Below are positions 33,419 to 42,126 of a stretch of 64,000 nt of DNA, piece after piece. Below the pieces are notes generated by a model that saw only the letters and a list, made by a program, of their open reading frames with translations, made no database searches and was not told the DNA's origin. Made by a program: the position numbers and the translations under genes. The DNA comes from Pseudonocardia autotrophica (GTDB lineage: Bacteria; Actinomycetota; Actinomycetes; Mycobacteriales; Pseudonocardiaceae): assembly GCF_003945385.1 (NCBI RefSeq), contig NZ_AP018920.1, positions 4,030,001 to 4,094,000 on the forward strand, in the 5' to 3' direction. The first letter of the stretch is position 1, and every line of letters begins with the position of its first letter.

Positions 33419-34861
33419 TCAGGGTGCCGCGTAGATGGACGTGAGGACCTCGTAGCCGGCCAGACCCTCGGGGCCCATCTCGCGGCCCAGTCCGCTCGCC
33501 TTGACCCCGCCGAACGGCGACACCGGGTCGTTGACGTAGGAGTTGATGCCGATCGAGCCCGTCCGCACCCGGCGGGCCACCGCGGTGGCCCGCTCCGGAT
33601 CGCTGCTCCACACCGACCCGCCGAGACCGTAGTCGCTGTCGTTGGCGATCCGGACCGCGTCGTCGGTGTCGGTGTAGGGGATCACCGCGAGCACCGGGCC
33701 GAAGATCTCCTCCTGGGCGATCGTGTGGTTGTTGTCGACGTCGGCGAACACCGTGGGCGAGACGAAGAAGCCACGGTCACGGTCGGCCGGCCGGCCACCA
33801 CCGGCGGTGACCCGGGCCCCGTCGGCGAGGCCCTTGGCGATGTAGGTCTCCACCCGGTCGCGCTGCCGGGCGGAGACCAGCGGACCGATCTGGGTTGCCG
33901 GGTCCAGGGCGTCGCCGATCACGAGCCCACTCGCCAGTGCGGAGACCTGCTCGACGATCTCGGCGTACCGCGAGCGGGGGGCCAGCACGCGGGTACCGAG
34001 GAAGCAGGTCTGCCCGTTGTTCAGCAGGGTCGCCCCGAACAGAGCCTCGGAGTGCGCGGTCAGGTCGGCGTCGTCGAGCACGATCGCCGCGGACTTGCCA
34101 CCGAGCTCCAGGGTGACCGGGCGCAACAGCCGGCCGCAGGTCTCGGCGATGGCACGGCCCGCCGCGCTCGATCCGGTGAAGGCGACCTTGTCCACACCGG
34201 GGTGCGCGACCAGGTGTGCCCCGACCTCGCGGCCGGCAGGAACGATGCTGAGCACGCCCGGCGGCAGGCCGGCCGCCTGCGCGGCCTCGGCCATCACCCA
34301 CGAGTCCAGCACGGTCTCCGGGGCCGGCTTGACCACGACCGTGCAGCCGGCGGCGAGCGCCGGGGCGATCTTCACGAAGGCCAGCGCCTGCGGGAAGTTC
34401 CACGGCACGATGGCCGCGACCACCCCGACCGGCTCCCGCCGCACGATCGTCGTGCCGCCGAACATCGCGTCCCGGCGTTCCTCCGTGCCCCGGTTCGCGA
34501 CCAGCGTCCCGTAGTAGCGCAGCAGCAGTGCCGGGAACACCGACTCCAACGCCTGCGCGATCCGGATCGGCATGCCGTTCTGGCTGCTGACCGCCTGCGC
34601 GGTGGCCGCGGCACTGGCGTCGAGGGCGACGGCGAACCGCTCGAGCACCTCGGCGCGGGCCTGCGGGGTCCAGGTCGACCAGCCCTGCGGGTCGTCGAAC
34701 GCCGTGCGGGCGGCGTCCACCGCGCGGTCGACGTCGGCCTCGGTGCCCTCGGGCACCGCGCCGAGGACCTCCTCGGTCGACGGCGAGACCACCGTGAGGG
34801 TGCCGGTGCCTGCGGGGGCGACCCATTCGCCGCCGATGTAGAGCCTGTCGTGCCCTGTCAT
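33419..34861 (-). CDS. Aldehyde dehydrogenase (NAD+-dependent)
   Basis: 480 residues. VPWNFPQALAFVKIAPALAA, the Glu motif VTLELGGKSAAIVLDDAD and the catalytic Cys in NNGQTCFLGTR are intact; SPFGGVKASGLGREMG is the family C-terminal signature. It oxidises an aldehyde to the acid. Downstream of the P450 and GMC oxidase genes, it would complete alcohol-to-aldehyde-to-acid oxidation, the same logic as the terp operon for alpha-terpineol. Confidence 0.92.
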   Translation of the reverse strand: MTGHDRLYIGGEWVAPAGTGTLTVVSPSTEEVLGAVPEGTEADVDRAVDAARTAFDDPQGWSTWTPQARAEVLERFAVALDASAAATAQAVSSQNGMPIRIAQALESVFPALLLRYYGTLVANRGTEERRDAMFGGTTIVRREPVGVVAAIVPWNFPQALAFVKIAPALAAGCTVVVKPAPETVLDSWVMAEAAQAAGLPPGVLSIVPAGREVGAHLVAHPGVDKVAFTGSSAAGRAIAETCGRLLRPVTLELGGKSAAIVLDDADLTAHSEALFGATLLNNGQTCFLGTRVLAPRSRYAEIVEQVSALASGLVIGDALDPATQIGPLVSARQRDRVETYIAKGLADGARVTAGGGRPADRDRGFFVSPTVFADVDNNHTIAQEEIFGPVLAVIPYTDTDDAVRIANDSDYGLGGSVWSSDPERATAVARRVRTGSIGINSYVNDPVSPFGGVKASGLGREMGPEGLAGYEVLTSIYAAP

Positions 34862-34885
34862 GGTGTGCCTTTCCTCGAACGGTTC

Positions 34886-35212
34886 TCAGCCCTGTGCGTG
34901 CGGGGTGCGGACGACCAGCCCGTCGAGCTGCGGGGTGAGTTCGAGCTGGCAGGACAGCCGGGAGGTCGGTCCGGCGCCGTCGAGGAACTCGACGAGATCG
35001 CCCTCCTCCGGGGCGGGCGCGGGGAGCCGGTCGATCCACTGCTCGTCGACGTGGACGTGGCAGGTGGCGCAGGAGCATCCGCCGCCGCACTCCGCGACGA
35101 TGCCCGCGACGTTGTTGAGCACCGCCGCCTCCATGACCGTGCCGTTCGGCTCGACCTCGACGGTCCGGGCTCCGCTGGCGGCGTCCTGGAAGGTGATCTT
35201 GATGAGGTTCAC
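34886..35212 (-). CDS. [2Fe-2S] ferredoxin, putidaredoxin/adrenodoxin type
   Basis: 108 residues from GTG 35212, overlapping the reductase stop (GTGA). Cluster ligands are in AECGGGCSCATCHVHVDE (C-x5-C-x2-C) with the fourth Cys in RLSCQLEL. It carries electrons from the reductase at 35209 to the P450 at 36452. The motif has CGGGCSCATC, as in terpredoxin and putidaredoxin relatives. Confidence 0.92.
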   Translation of the reverse strand: MNLIKITFQDAASGARTVEVEPNGTVMEAAVLNNVAGIVAECGGGCSCATCHVHVDEQWIDRLPAPAPEEGDLVEFLDGAGPTSRLSCQLELTPQLDGLVVRTPHAQG

Positions 35213-36441
35213 GTGGCTCCTTCGACGATCGACTCACGCAACGGCGCCGACGCGTCGGCCAGTGCGTCGGGACGCACCACCGAGCCCGCCGCCATCCACT
35301 TCTTCCCGGCCATGAACTCGCCGGGGGAATTGACGGTCTCGACGGCCACCACCCGGCCCGCACCGTCGAGATGGAAGACCGCGAACCGGCCGCCGTCGAG
35401 GTCGCCGCGGACCACGGTCGTCTCGCCGAGCCCCACCAGACCCGCGATCTTGAGCTTCAGGTCGAACTGATCGGACCAGAACCACGGCACCTCGGGAGCG
35501 GGGGCCGGCAGCCCCAGCAGGTCGGCCACCACCTGCTTGGCCTGCTCCCCAGCGCTCGGAATGCTCTCCAGCCGGAACCGGCCCGACCGGCCGGCGAGCG
35601 GGCGGCGGGTCATGTCGCCGACCGCCCACACACCGGGCGCGGAGGTGCGGCCCCGCTCGTCGACCAGCACCCCGCCGTCGCACTCCAGGCCCGCCGACCG
35701 GGCCAGTTCGTCGCACGGTTGCGCCCCGATCCCGACCAGCACGACGTCGCAGGGCAGCGACCGGCCCGAGTCGAGCACGACGGCGCCGACCCGCCCGTCC
35801 GGCGCGGGTGTGAGACCCGCGACGGCGGTACCGGTCAGGATCCGCGTGCCCTGCGCACGGTGCCGGGCGGTGAGCCGATCCGCGAGCTCGGCGCCGGCAC
35901 TGCGGCCCAGCACCCGCTCCGCGACCTCCACCACGGTCACCTCCGCGCCGAGGCGCCGCGCGGTCGAGGCGATCTCCAGTCCGATGTAGCCGCCGCCGAC
36001 CACGACCAGGCTCCGGCCCGGGCCGAGCTCACCGGTCAGCGCCCGGGCGTCGTCGACCGTGCGCAGCGTGTGCACGCCCGGCAGGTCCGCACCCGGAACC
36101 TGCAACCGCCGCGGCCGGGCGCCGAGCGCGAGCACCACCACGTCGGAGACCAGGCGGGACCCGTCGTCGAGCAGCAGCACCGACTCGCGGGCGTCGAGCG
36201 CCCGCACCGTCGCGCCGAGGGTGAGCCCGATGCGCTGCTCGGCGTAGAACGCCTCCGGCCGGAGCGGTTCGAGCGCGCCGCCGGCGCTCTTCGACAGCGG
36301 CGGCCGGTGATAGGGCGGGTGCGGTTCCGCTCCGACCAGGGTGACGGGGCCACCGAAGCCGTGCTGGCGGAGCAGGGCCGCGACGGTCGTGCCGCCGTGC
36401 CCCGCCCCCACCACGGCCACCCGCACGGAGTCGTCGATCAT
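35209..36441 (-). CDS. FAD-dependent ferredoxin reductase
   Basis: 410 residues. The FAD Rossmann motif is VAVVGAGHGGTTVAALLRQHG, the NAD motif VVVGGGYIGLEIASTARRLG, and VWAVGDM is the C-terminal FAD site. PPYHRPPLSKS is a hallmark of putidaredoxin-reductase-like enzymes. It transfers NADH electrons to the adjacent ferredoxin. The start lies 10 bp after the P450 stop, so P450, reductase and ferredoxin form a complete class I electron chain. Confidence 0.93.
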   Translation of the reverse strand: MIDDSVRVAVVGAGHGGTTVAALLRQHGFGGPVTLVGAEPHPPYHRPPLSKSAGGALEPLRPEAFYAEQRIGLTLGATVRALDARESVLLLDDGSRLVSDVVVLALGARPRRLQVPGADLPGVHTLRTVDDARALTGELGPGRSLVVVGGGYIGLEIASTARRLGAEVTVVEVAERVLGRSAGAELADRLTARHRAQGTRILTGTAVAGLTPAPDGRVGAVVLDSGRSLPCDVVLVGIGAQPCDELARSAGLECDGGVLVDERGRTSAPGVWAVGDMTRRPLAGRSGRFRLESIPSAGEQAKQVVADLLGLPAPAPEVPWFWSDQFDLKLKIAGLVGLGETTVVRGDLDGGRFAVFHLDGAGRVVAVETVNSPGEFMAGKKWMAAGSVVRPDALADASAPLRESIVEGAT

Positions 36442-36451
36442 CGCGCGCGGA

Positions 36452-37750
36452 TCAGGCCTTCGTGAAGGTGATCGGCTGCGTCTTGAGCCCGGACAGGAAA
36501 TTCGCCGCGCCGTACTTCGCGGTCCCGTCGATGCCGAACGACTCGATCCGGGGCAGCAGTTCCTCGAACAGGATCCGCATCTCCAGCTTGGCGACGTGCT
36601 GCCCGATGCACATGTGCGGTCCGAACCCGAAGGCGATGTGCCGGTTCGGCCGCCGCGTGATGTCGAAGACGTCGGGGTTCTCGAACACCGCCTCGTCCCG
36701 GTTCGCCGACGGGTAGAGCAGCATGATGTGGTCGCCCTCGGTCAGCTGCCGGCCCGCGAACTCGACGTCGCGGGCGACGACGCGCTGGAAGTGCTTCACC
36801 GGGGAGACCCACCGCAGTGCCTCGTCGACCAGCCCGCCGATCAGCGCCGGGTCCTGTTTCACCAGCCGAAGCTGATCGGGGAACTGGGCCAGTGCCTGGA
36901 CGGCACCGGCGATGGTCGACGCCGTGGTGTCGTGCCCGGCCGTGGCGATCGCCACGCAGTAGCCGACGACGAAGGAGTCCGGCAGCAGCTCCCCGTCGAC
37001 CCGGGCGTTGGCGATGATCGAGACCAGATCGTCGGTGGGGTTCGCGCGCCGCTGCGCGGCCAGCTCGGTGAAGTAGCCGGCGAAGTCGGCGATCGCGGCG
37101 CGCCACATCCTCGCGGCGACGTCCGGTTCCGGCGCGACCTCGGCGCGCTGTTCCTCCGGGTCGGTGGTGCCGAACAGCTCCTGGGTGAGCTTGAGCATCA
37201 ACGGCTCGTCCTCGCGGGGCACCCCGAACAGCGTCATGATCACCCGCAGCGGGTAGTGCAGGGCGAAGTCCGTCACCACGTCGCACCGGCCGTCGAACGA
37301 CATCAGGTGATCGACGGCCTCCCGGGCCAGCGCGCGGATCGGCTCCTCGCGCGTGCGGGCGGTGGCCGGCAGGAACCAGCTGCTGGTGACGTTCTTGATC
37401 TTCGTGTGCTCGGGGGCGTCCATGTAGGCCAGCGTGTCGAGCGTGCGGGCGTCACCCCGCATCAGCTGCAGGAACGCGCTGCTCGCCCGGTCGTTCACCA
37501 TCGGCTCGTCGCGGCCGCTGGAGAAGGTCGCCGGATCGCGCTCGATCGCCAGGATGTGCTCCTGGGTGGTCGCGAGCCAGATCGGGTCGAACCCCTCGAC
37601 GTGCGCGACGCCGAAGGGGTTGTTCGCCCGCAGCCACCTGAAGGCCGGATAGGTGACGTTCTGCTCGTCGGTGTAACTCAGCGGCAGGACGGCGGCGGCC
37701 GCGACGTCGTCGGGGATCCGGGCATCCGTGCGGGACTCGGTGGTGGTCAT
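36452..37750 (-). CDS. Cytochrome P450, CYP108 (P450terp)-like
   Basis: 432 residues. I-helix IATAGHDTTAST, K-helix DEALRW and heme loop FGFGPHMCIGQHVAKLEM are intact. Several stretches match what I recall of alpha-terpineol monooxygenase P450terp (CYP108A1): YPAFRWLR, VEGFDPIWLAT, DFALHYPLRVIMTLFGVP and EPLMLKLTQELFG. Reductase, ferredoxin and aldehyde dehydrogenase genes follow and a GMC oxidase gene precedes. It probably hydroxylates a terpenoid or similar branched alcohol. Confidence 0.93.
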   Translation of the reverse strand: MTTTESRTDARIPDDVAAAAVLPLSYTDEQNVTYPAFRWLRANNPFGVAHVEGFDPIWLATTQEHILAIERDPATFSSGRDEPMVNDRASSAFLQLMRGDARTLDTLAYMDAPEHTKIKNVTSSWFLPATARTREEPIRALAREAVDHLMSFDGRCDVVTDFALHYPLRVIMTLFGVPREDEPLMLKLTQELFGTTDPEEQRAEVAPEPDVAARMWRAAIADFAGYFTELAAQRRANPTDDLVSIIANARVDGELLPDSFVVGYCVAIATAGHDTTASTIAGAVQALAQFPDQLRLVKQDPALIGGLVDEALRWVSPVKHFQRVVARDVEFAGRQLTEGDHIMLLYPSANRDEAVFENPDVFDITRRPNRHIAFGFGPHMCIGQHVAKLEMRILFEELLPRIESFGIDGTAKYGAANFLSGLKTQPITFTKA

Positions 37751-37849
37751 GGTGGTGTCGCTCCTCGTTCGCAGAACTCGGTGTCGGGCGCAGGAGGGGG
37801 CCCGGGACGGCGCGGATGCGGTGGTCCCGTGGCGAGGTGGGCCCCGAGG

Positions 37850-39448
37850 TCAGGCCGGGGCGGCCGCCAGTGGGGTGGGATCGATGCTGCGGTCGAGCAG
37901 CAGGTCGGCGCCGCGCTCCCCGATCATGATGGTCGGGGCGTTCGTGTTGCCCGAGGCGATCCGCGGCATCACCGAGGCATCGACGACCCGCAGGCCCTCG
38001 ATCCCGTGCACCCGCAACTGCGCGTCCACGACGCCCTCCTCCGGCGTGCCGATCCGCGCGGTGCAGGACGGGTGGTACATGTGCTGGGTCTCCGCCCGCA
38101 CCCAGGACCCCAGGTCGTCGACGCCCGGGCCGGGATTGATCCGGGCACCGAGCACCGCGGCGAGCGGCTCCCGTGACGCGATGTCGGTGGCCAGGTCGAT
38201 CGCCCGCAGCACGGCGTCCACCTCGGACCGATGGGAGAGCAGGTTGCTGCGGATCCGGGGGGCGGCCGCCGGGTCCGCGGAGCGCAACCGCAGCTCACCG
38301 CGGGAGCTGGGGCCGTTGTAGGACAATCCGATCGTCATCGCGGGCTCGCTCGGGCGGCGCATCCCGTGTTCCCAGAACGTGCCCGGCACGAAGATCAGCT
38401 GGAAGTCCGGGGCGGCGAGCGCGGGGTCCGAACGCCACAGCACCGCGGACTCCGCGGCGTTGGAGCTCATCATGCCGGTGCCGTCGGCGAGCCACTGTTC
38501 CATGTGCTTCGGGTCGGCGGCCTCGGCGAGCGTGTGCGGCGCCGCGGTCTCCCAGTGCAGCAGGGTCAGCGGGTGGTCCTGCAGGTGGGCCCCGACGTTG
38601 CGCTGGTCCACCACCACCTCGATGCCGAGCTCGCGCAGGTGCGCGGCCGGCCCGATTCCCGAGAGCATCAGCAGCTTCGGGGAGTTGTAGGCGCCGGCGC
38701 TGAGTACCACCTCCCGCTCGACGACGGCGGTGTGCACCCTGCCCGCACTCTCGTACTCGACGCCGACCGCGCGGGTCCCGTCGAGCACCACCCGGTGCAC
38801 CGTGGCCCCTGTGACGAGCTCGACGTTGCGCCGCTGCAACGCCGGGCGCAGGAACGCGTCCGCCGCCGAGCAGCGCCGGCCGTCCTTCGCCGTCACCTGG
38901 CACATGCCCGCACCGGCCTGCTGGGCGCCGTTGAAGTCGGGATTCCGGGCGATCCCGGCCGCGACCGCGGACTCGACGAACGACTCGGCATGTGGGGACA
39001 CCCAGCGCTGCGTCGTCACGTGCAGCCCGCCGTCGGAGCCGTGGAACGCGTCGTGGATGTCGGCGTTGGTCTCCGACCGGATGAAGTAGGGCAGCACGTC
39101 GTCGTAGGACCAGCCGGTGGCGCCGTGGTCGCGGGCCCAGCCGTCGTAGTCCTCACGGGCGCCGCGCATGTAGAGCAGCGCGTTCATCGAGGAGCTGCCT
39201 CCGAGCATCTTGCCGCGCGGGAGGAACAGCTTGCGCCCGAACAGGCCCGGCTCGGGCTCGGAGGTGTAGTTCCAGTCGTTCGGGCCCTGGAACATCCCGG
39301 CGAACAACGCGGGGACCTTGACCATCAGGTCGTCGTCGGGGCCCCCGGCCTCGAGGACGAGGACGCGGTGCCCCTCGGCGCCGAGCCGTTCGGCGAGCAC
39401 GCAACCCGCCGAGCCGGCGCCCACGATGACGTAGTCGCAGTGCTTCAT
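37850..39448 (-). CDS. GMC-family flavoprotein alcohol oxidase/dehydrogenase
   Basis: 532 residues. FAD motif DYVIVGAGSAGCVLAERLGA, GGSSSMNALLYMRG, the GMC oxred 2 signature GAYNSPKLLMLSGIG and the catalytic His in HPSCTARIG with NTNAPTIMIGERGAD are complete. It is related to choline and long-chain alcohol dehydrogenases. As first gene of the P450 operon it probably oxidises the P450-made primary alcohol to the aldehyde for the aldehyde dehydrogenase. Confidence 0.92.
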   Translation of the reverse strand: MKHCDYVIVGAGSAGCVLAERLGAEGHRVLVLEAGGPDDDLMVKVPALFAGMFQGPNDWNYTSEPEPGLFGRKLFLPRGKMLGGSSSMNALLYMRGAREDYDGWARDHGATGWSYDDVLPYFIRSETNADIHDAFHGSDGGLHVTTQRWVSPHAESFVESAVAAGIARNPDFNGAQQAGAGMCQVTAKDGRRCSAADAFLRPALQRRNVELVTGATVHRVVLDGTRAVGVEYESAGRVHTAVVEREVVLSAGAYNSPKLLMLSGIGPAAHLRELGIEVVVDQRNVGAHLQDHPLTLLHWETAAPHTLAEAADPKHMEQWLADGTGMMSSNAAESAVLWRSDPALAAPDFQLIFVPGTFWEHGMRRPSEPAMTIGLSYNGPSSRGELRLRSADPAAAPRIRSNLLSHRSEVDAVLRAIDLATDIASREPLAAVLGARINPGPGVDDLGSWVRAETQHMYHPSCTARIGTPEEGVVDAQLRVHGIEGLRVVDASVMPRIASGNTNAPTIMIGERGADLLLDRSIDPTPLAAAPA

Positions 39449-39552
39449 CGCACCTCCAGTCGGTCCCGGGGCCGTTCCCGGTGAACACAGGCTGGGTGGT
39501 GGCGGGCGTCACGGGTAGAACGAGCTCGGCATCCCCCGATGCCGGTTGGTTC

Positions 39553-39690
39553 TCACCGGGTGAGCGGGGTCGCCCCGGCGATGTCGTCGCTCATCGTGCG
39601 GGCGACGTCGCAGGCGCAGTCGGCGAATCCGAGCACGTCGGAGCGGCCGTCTCCGCGGCGTGCGCCCACGGCGACGTCGACACGATCATC
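39553..39690 (-). pseudogene. C-terminal fragment of a LysR-family regulator
   Basis: The last 35-40 codons before the stop at 39553 closely match the end of the intact LysR gene at 46073: RRGDGRSDVLGFADCACDVA here against RRRDQRSDVLGFAECARDVA there, and the following tails DDIAGATPLTR and DDVDGATLLVR. Further upstream the match fades and seems frameshifted; no DNA-binding domain is found. The remaining sequence of the 451-bp gap 39449-39899 shows nothing else I can support. It is a relic of a regulator that once preceded the GMC/P450 operon. Confidence 0.7.
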
Positions 39691-39899
39691 TCCGATGGAT
39701 CGAGTCGAGCAACAGCCACGACACCGCGCGGTGAGGAGCTGCACGTCGAGGTCGACTTCACCGGGGGTTCCCCGGCGGGCGGACCGGCGTGCTGTTCGAC
39801 GTCACCCTCACCGGTGAGGGTGATCTCGTTCGTGCACGCCGACCGCACCTGAGCCGCACCGGAAGGGGCCCGCGGCGGGCCGCCGGCGTTCCGCCGCCC

Positions 39900-41000
39900 T
39901 CAGCCGGTGACGAGCTCGAACTCCACGGTCTCGGTGGCGACCCCGTTGACCTGCAGGGAGATCGCGTGCGGTCCACTGTGGTACCGGCGGGTCGTGATCG
40001 GCCGGAAGGAGTGCGTGCGTTGCAGGGCGAGGCTCTGCCCGGGCCGTAATGTCGCGGTGGTGAGCTTGAAGACCTTCGGCGACCGCGTCCCGTTGGCCTT
40101 GCGGTGGTGCACGACGTAGTCGACGGTCAGCCGCACGTCGTCCTCGCCCACGTTGCGCACGGTCGCCCGCAGCCCGAGCGACTCCCCGACCCGGAGCAGC
40201 TCCCGGTCCAGGTGCGGTCCGTCGATCTGCACCGACGCCTCCGCCGCGGCGAACCCGAGCAACGCGAGGGCGCCCCGGTCACCCCGCTTCACCAGCGTGC
40301 GCAGGCCGTGCCGGACCAGCCGGCCGGTGTTCGCATCGGGCTCGGCGAGCCAGCGCGCGGCGGTGTCCACCACGAGTGCGGGATGGTCCCGGCTCAGGTC
40401 GTTGAGGTGGTTCGCGACCGAGCGGCGCACGTACTCCGACGGGTCCCGGTACAGGGCGTCGAGGACCGGGACGGTCACCCCGGGCCGGCGGGCCAGCTCC
40501 GGCACCCGCACCGCCCACGGCAGGTAGGGCCGGGTCCCCTCCGAGGCGAGCCGGCGGACGTCGGCCTCGGCCGACCCGGTCCAGGTCGCCACCGCGGACA
40601 GGGCCCGGTCGAGGTCGTGCCGCAGCAGGGTGCGGATCGCGAACTCCGAGGTCAGGATGCCCGTCAGCTCCGCGAGCAGGTCCATCGCGTCGTCGAACGC
40701 AGCGGTCGTGCCGTCCTCGACCGCGCGGGCCGCGACGGCCGCGGTCACCGGCCAGACCATCCACCCCTGCAACGCCGGGGCGGCGGTGCGCACGACCCGG
40801 GCCAGGTCTGCGTGGGTCCCCGGGACGTCGGCGAGCAGCGCGTCGCGCAGCAGGTCCGCCCGTTCCCGCAGGGCGAGCCCGTCGAGCCGCGCGGCCGCCC
40901 CGCGCAGGTGCGGCAGCGCCGCATCGGGAGCGGCGGCGCCGATCGCCCGGGTCAGACTCTCGGCGGTCCCCGCGCTGATCATCTCGTCGGCGAAGGGCAT
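39900..41000 (-). CDS. DNA alkylation repair protein, AlkC-like, with C-terminal Ig-like domain
   Basis: 366 residues from ATG 41000. HEAT-like helical repeats with the AlkC signature RDPSEYVRRSVANHLNDLSR and RLVRHGLRTLVKRGDRGALA then LLGF form the N-terminal two thirds. The C-terminal 100 residues (GLRATVRNVGEDDVRLTVDY, then RYHSGPHAISLQVNG) look like the Ig-like domain found in Pseudomonas AlkC. The enzyme excises 3-methyladenine and related cationic lesions. It is a second alkylation-repair locus in this window; I see no copy of the TGCAACC promoter element in front of it. Confidence 0.85.
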   Translation of the reverse strand: MPFADEMISAGTAESLTRAIGAAAPDAALPHLRGAAARLDGLALRERADLLRDALLADVPGTHADLARVVRTAAPALQGWMVWPVTAAVAARAVEDGTTAAFDDAMDLLAELTGILTSEFAIRTLLRHDLDRALSAVATWTGSAEADVRRLASEGTRPYLPWAVRVPELARRPGVTVPVLDALYRDPSEYVRRSVANHLNDLSRDHPALVVDTAARWLAEPDANTGRLVRHGLRTLVKRGDRGALALLGFAAAEASVQIDGPHLDRELLRVGESLGLRATVRNVGEDDVRLTVDYVVHHRKANGTRSPKVFKLTTATLRPGQSLALQRTHSFRPITTRRYHSGPHAISLQVNGVATETVEFELVTG

Positions 41001-41104
41001 CAGCGTGCCGGTCGGTGCTCGACGAGGGGGACGAGGTGCCCCCGGGACCGGCCGGCCCACCGGACCCCGTCGAGCGCGTCGAGCCCGTCGTCCCTCGCCA
41101 CCAT
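41000..41104 (-). CDS. Small ORF preceding alkC
   Basis: 34 codons from ATG 41104; its TGA shares a base with the alkC ATG (TGATG). The peptide MVARDDGLDALDGVRWAGRS and onward has no family I recognise. It may serve as a translational coupler or be the trace of a longer lost gene. The start is 75 bp after the end of the vWA gene. Confidence 0.3.
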   Translation of the reverse strand: MVARDDGLDALDGVRWAGRSRGHLVPLVEHRPAR

Positions 41105-41178
41105 GCCTGCGATCGTACGAACGGGCGTCCGCGGCCGGGAGTCCGGACCGGCCGGCCCGTCCAGCGGCGCGGGCCGCG

Positions 41179-42126
41179 TCACCGCGCGAGCAGCTCGGTC
41201 AGCGCGGACGCCGCGTCGGCGGCCCCGCTGATCGGCGCCCACCGGCCACCGGTGCGCCGGGCCAGGTCCGCGGCCTGCTCGGTGTCCTCCGCCGGGGCCA
41301 GGACCAGCAGCTCCGGCAGCCGGGCGCCGGCCGGGACCGGGTCCTGGTCGTCGGTCGCCCGGCAGTCCGAGAGCAGCACCACCACGCGCCGACCGGCCCG
41401 GGAGCGCGCGAGCTGCTCCCCCGCCGCGCGTAGTGCCCCGGCCAGCCCGGTGACGCCGTGCCCGCGCAGTCCCAGGACGTCGTCGACGACGGCGGCCGGG
41501 GCCCGGGTGGAGTCGAGCCCCCGCAGCACGGTGACCTCCTTGGCGAACGAGAGCACCGCGTGCTCCCCCGGCGCCCGCCACGCGCAGGCCGCCGCCGCGA
41601 GCGCGGCGGCGGCGAGCCGGGTGCCGCCCATCGACCCGGACGCGTCGACGAGCAGGCAGACCGCGAGACCGGGCCGCGCCCAGGCCCGCGACGTCAGCTC
41701 GTCCATCGCCGGGGCCCGGCCGGCGGCGCGGGCCTCGGCGACCACCGGCAGGGAGGCGTCGAGGTCGAGGTCCCCGCCGCGGTCCGCCGGGACGGTCCGC
41801 AGCCGCCCGATCCCGCGCTCGCGGGGCGGGCCGGACCGGGCGGCGTCGAGCATGATCCGCCCGGCGAGCCGGCGCGCCGCGGCGCGCAGCTTCTCGTCGG
41901 TGGCCCGCGCCATGTCGGCCAGCAGCGCGAGCGTGGAGTCCGGCGACTCCTGCAGCGCCGCGTCGAACGCCTCGGTGTCGAGCACGCCGACCTCGGGCGA
42001 GATCTCGGCGAAGCCGCGCTGCCGGGCGAGGTCGGCGCGGGGCGTGGTGCGGTCACCCGGCCGGGCGCGGGGGCGCGGCGGACGGGCCGCCGGGTCGGGG
42101 GCGCCCGCCGGGGTCGGCGGGCTCAG
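41179..42126 (-). CDS. vWA-domain protein (CoxE-like, MoxR partner)
   Basis: The metal-ion-dependent adhesion site is CLLVDASGSMGGTRLAAAAL (DxSxS). The upstream stretch LARQRGFAEISPEVGVLDTE has good coding character and is conserved in such proteins by my recollection, so the gene probably starts well before the GTG at 41985. The only start-like codon at the 5' end is CTG 42126, which overlaps the MoxR stop by 4 bp (CTGA). With GTG 41985 the protein has 268 residues, with CTG about 315. It should work with the MoxR ATPase in protein or metal-centre maturation. Confidence 0.8.
   Translation of the reverse strand: MSPPTPAGAPDPAARPPRPRARPGDRTTPRADLARQRGFAEISPEVGVLDTEAFDAALQESPDSTLALLADMARATDEKLRAAARRLAGRIMLDAARSGPPRERGIGRLRTVPADRGGDLDLDASLPVVAEARAAGRAPAMDELTSRAWARPGLAVCLLVDASGSMGGTRLAAAALAAAACAWRAPGEHAVLSFAKEVTVLRGLDSTRAPAAVVDDVLGLRGHGVTGLAGALRAAGEQLARSRAGRRVVVLLSDCRATDDQDPVPAGARLPELLVLAPAEDTEQAADLARRTGGRWAPISGAADAASALTELLAR

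Noticed and set aside
32691..33611. N-terminal extension of the Baeyer-Villiger monooxygenase giving over 900 residues
   Set aside because: The added residues are low-complexity Arg/Gly-rich shadow sequence; the family start fits ATG 32690.
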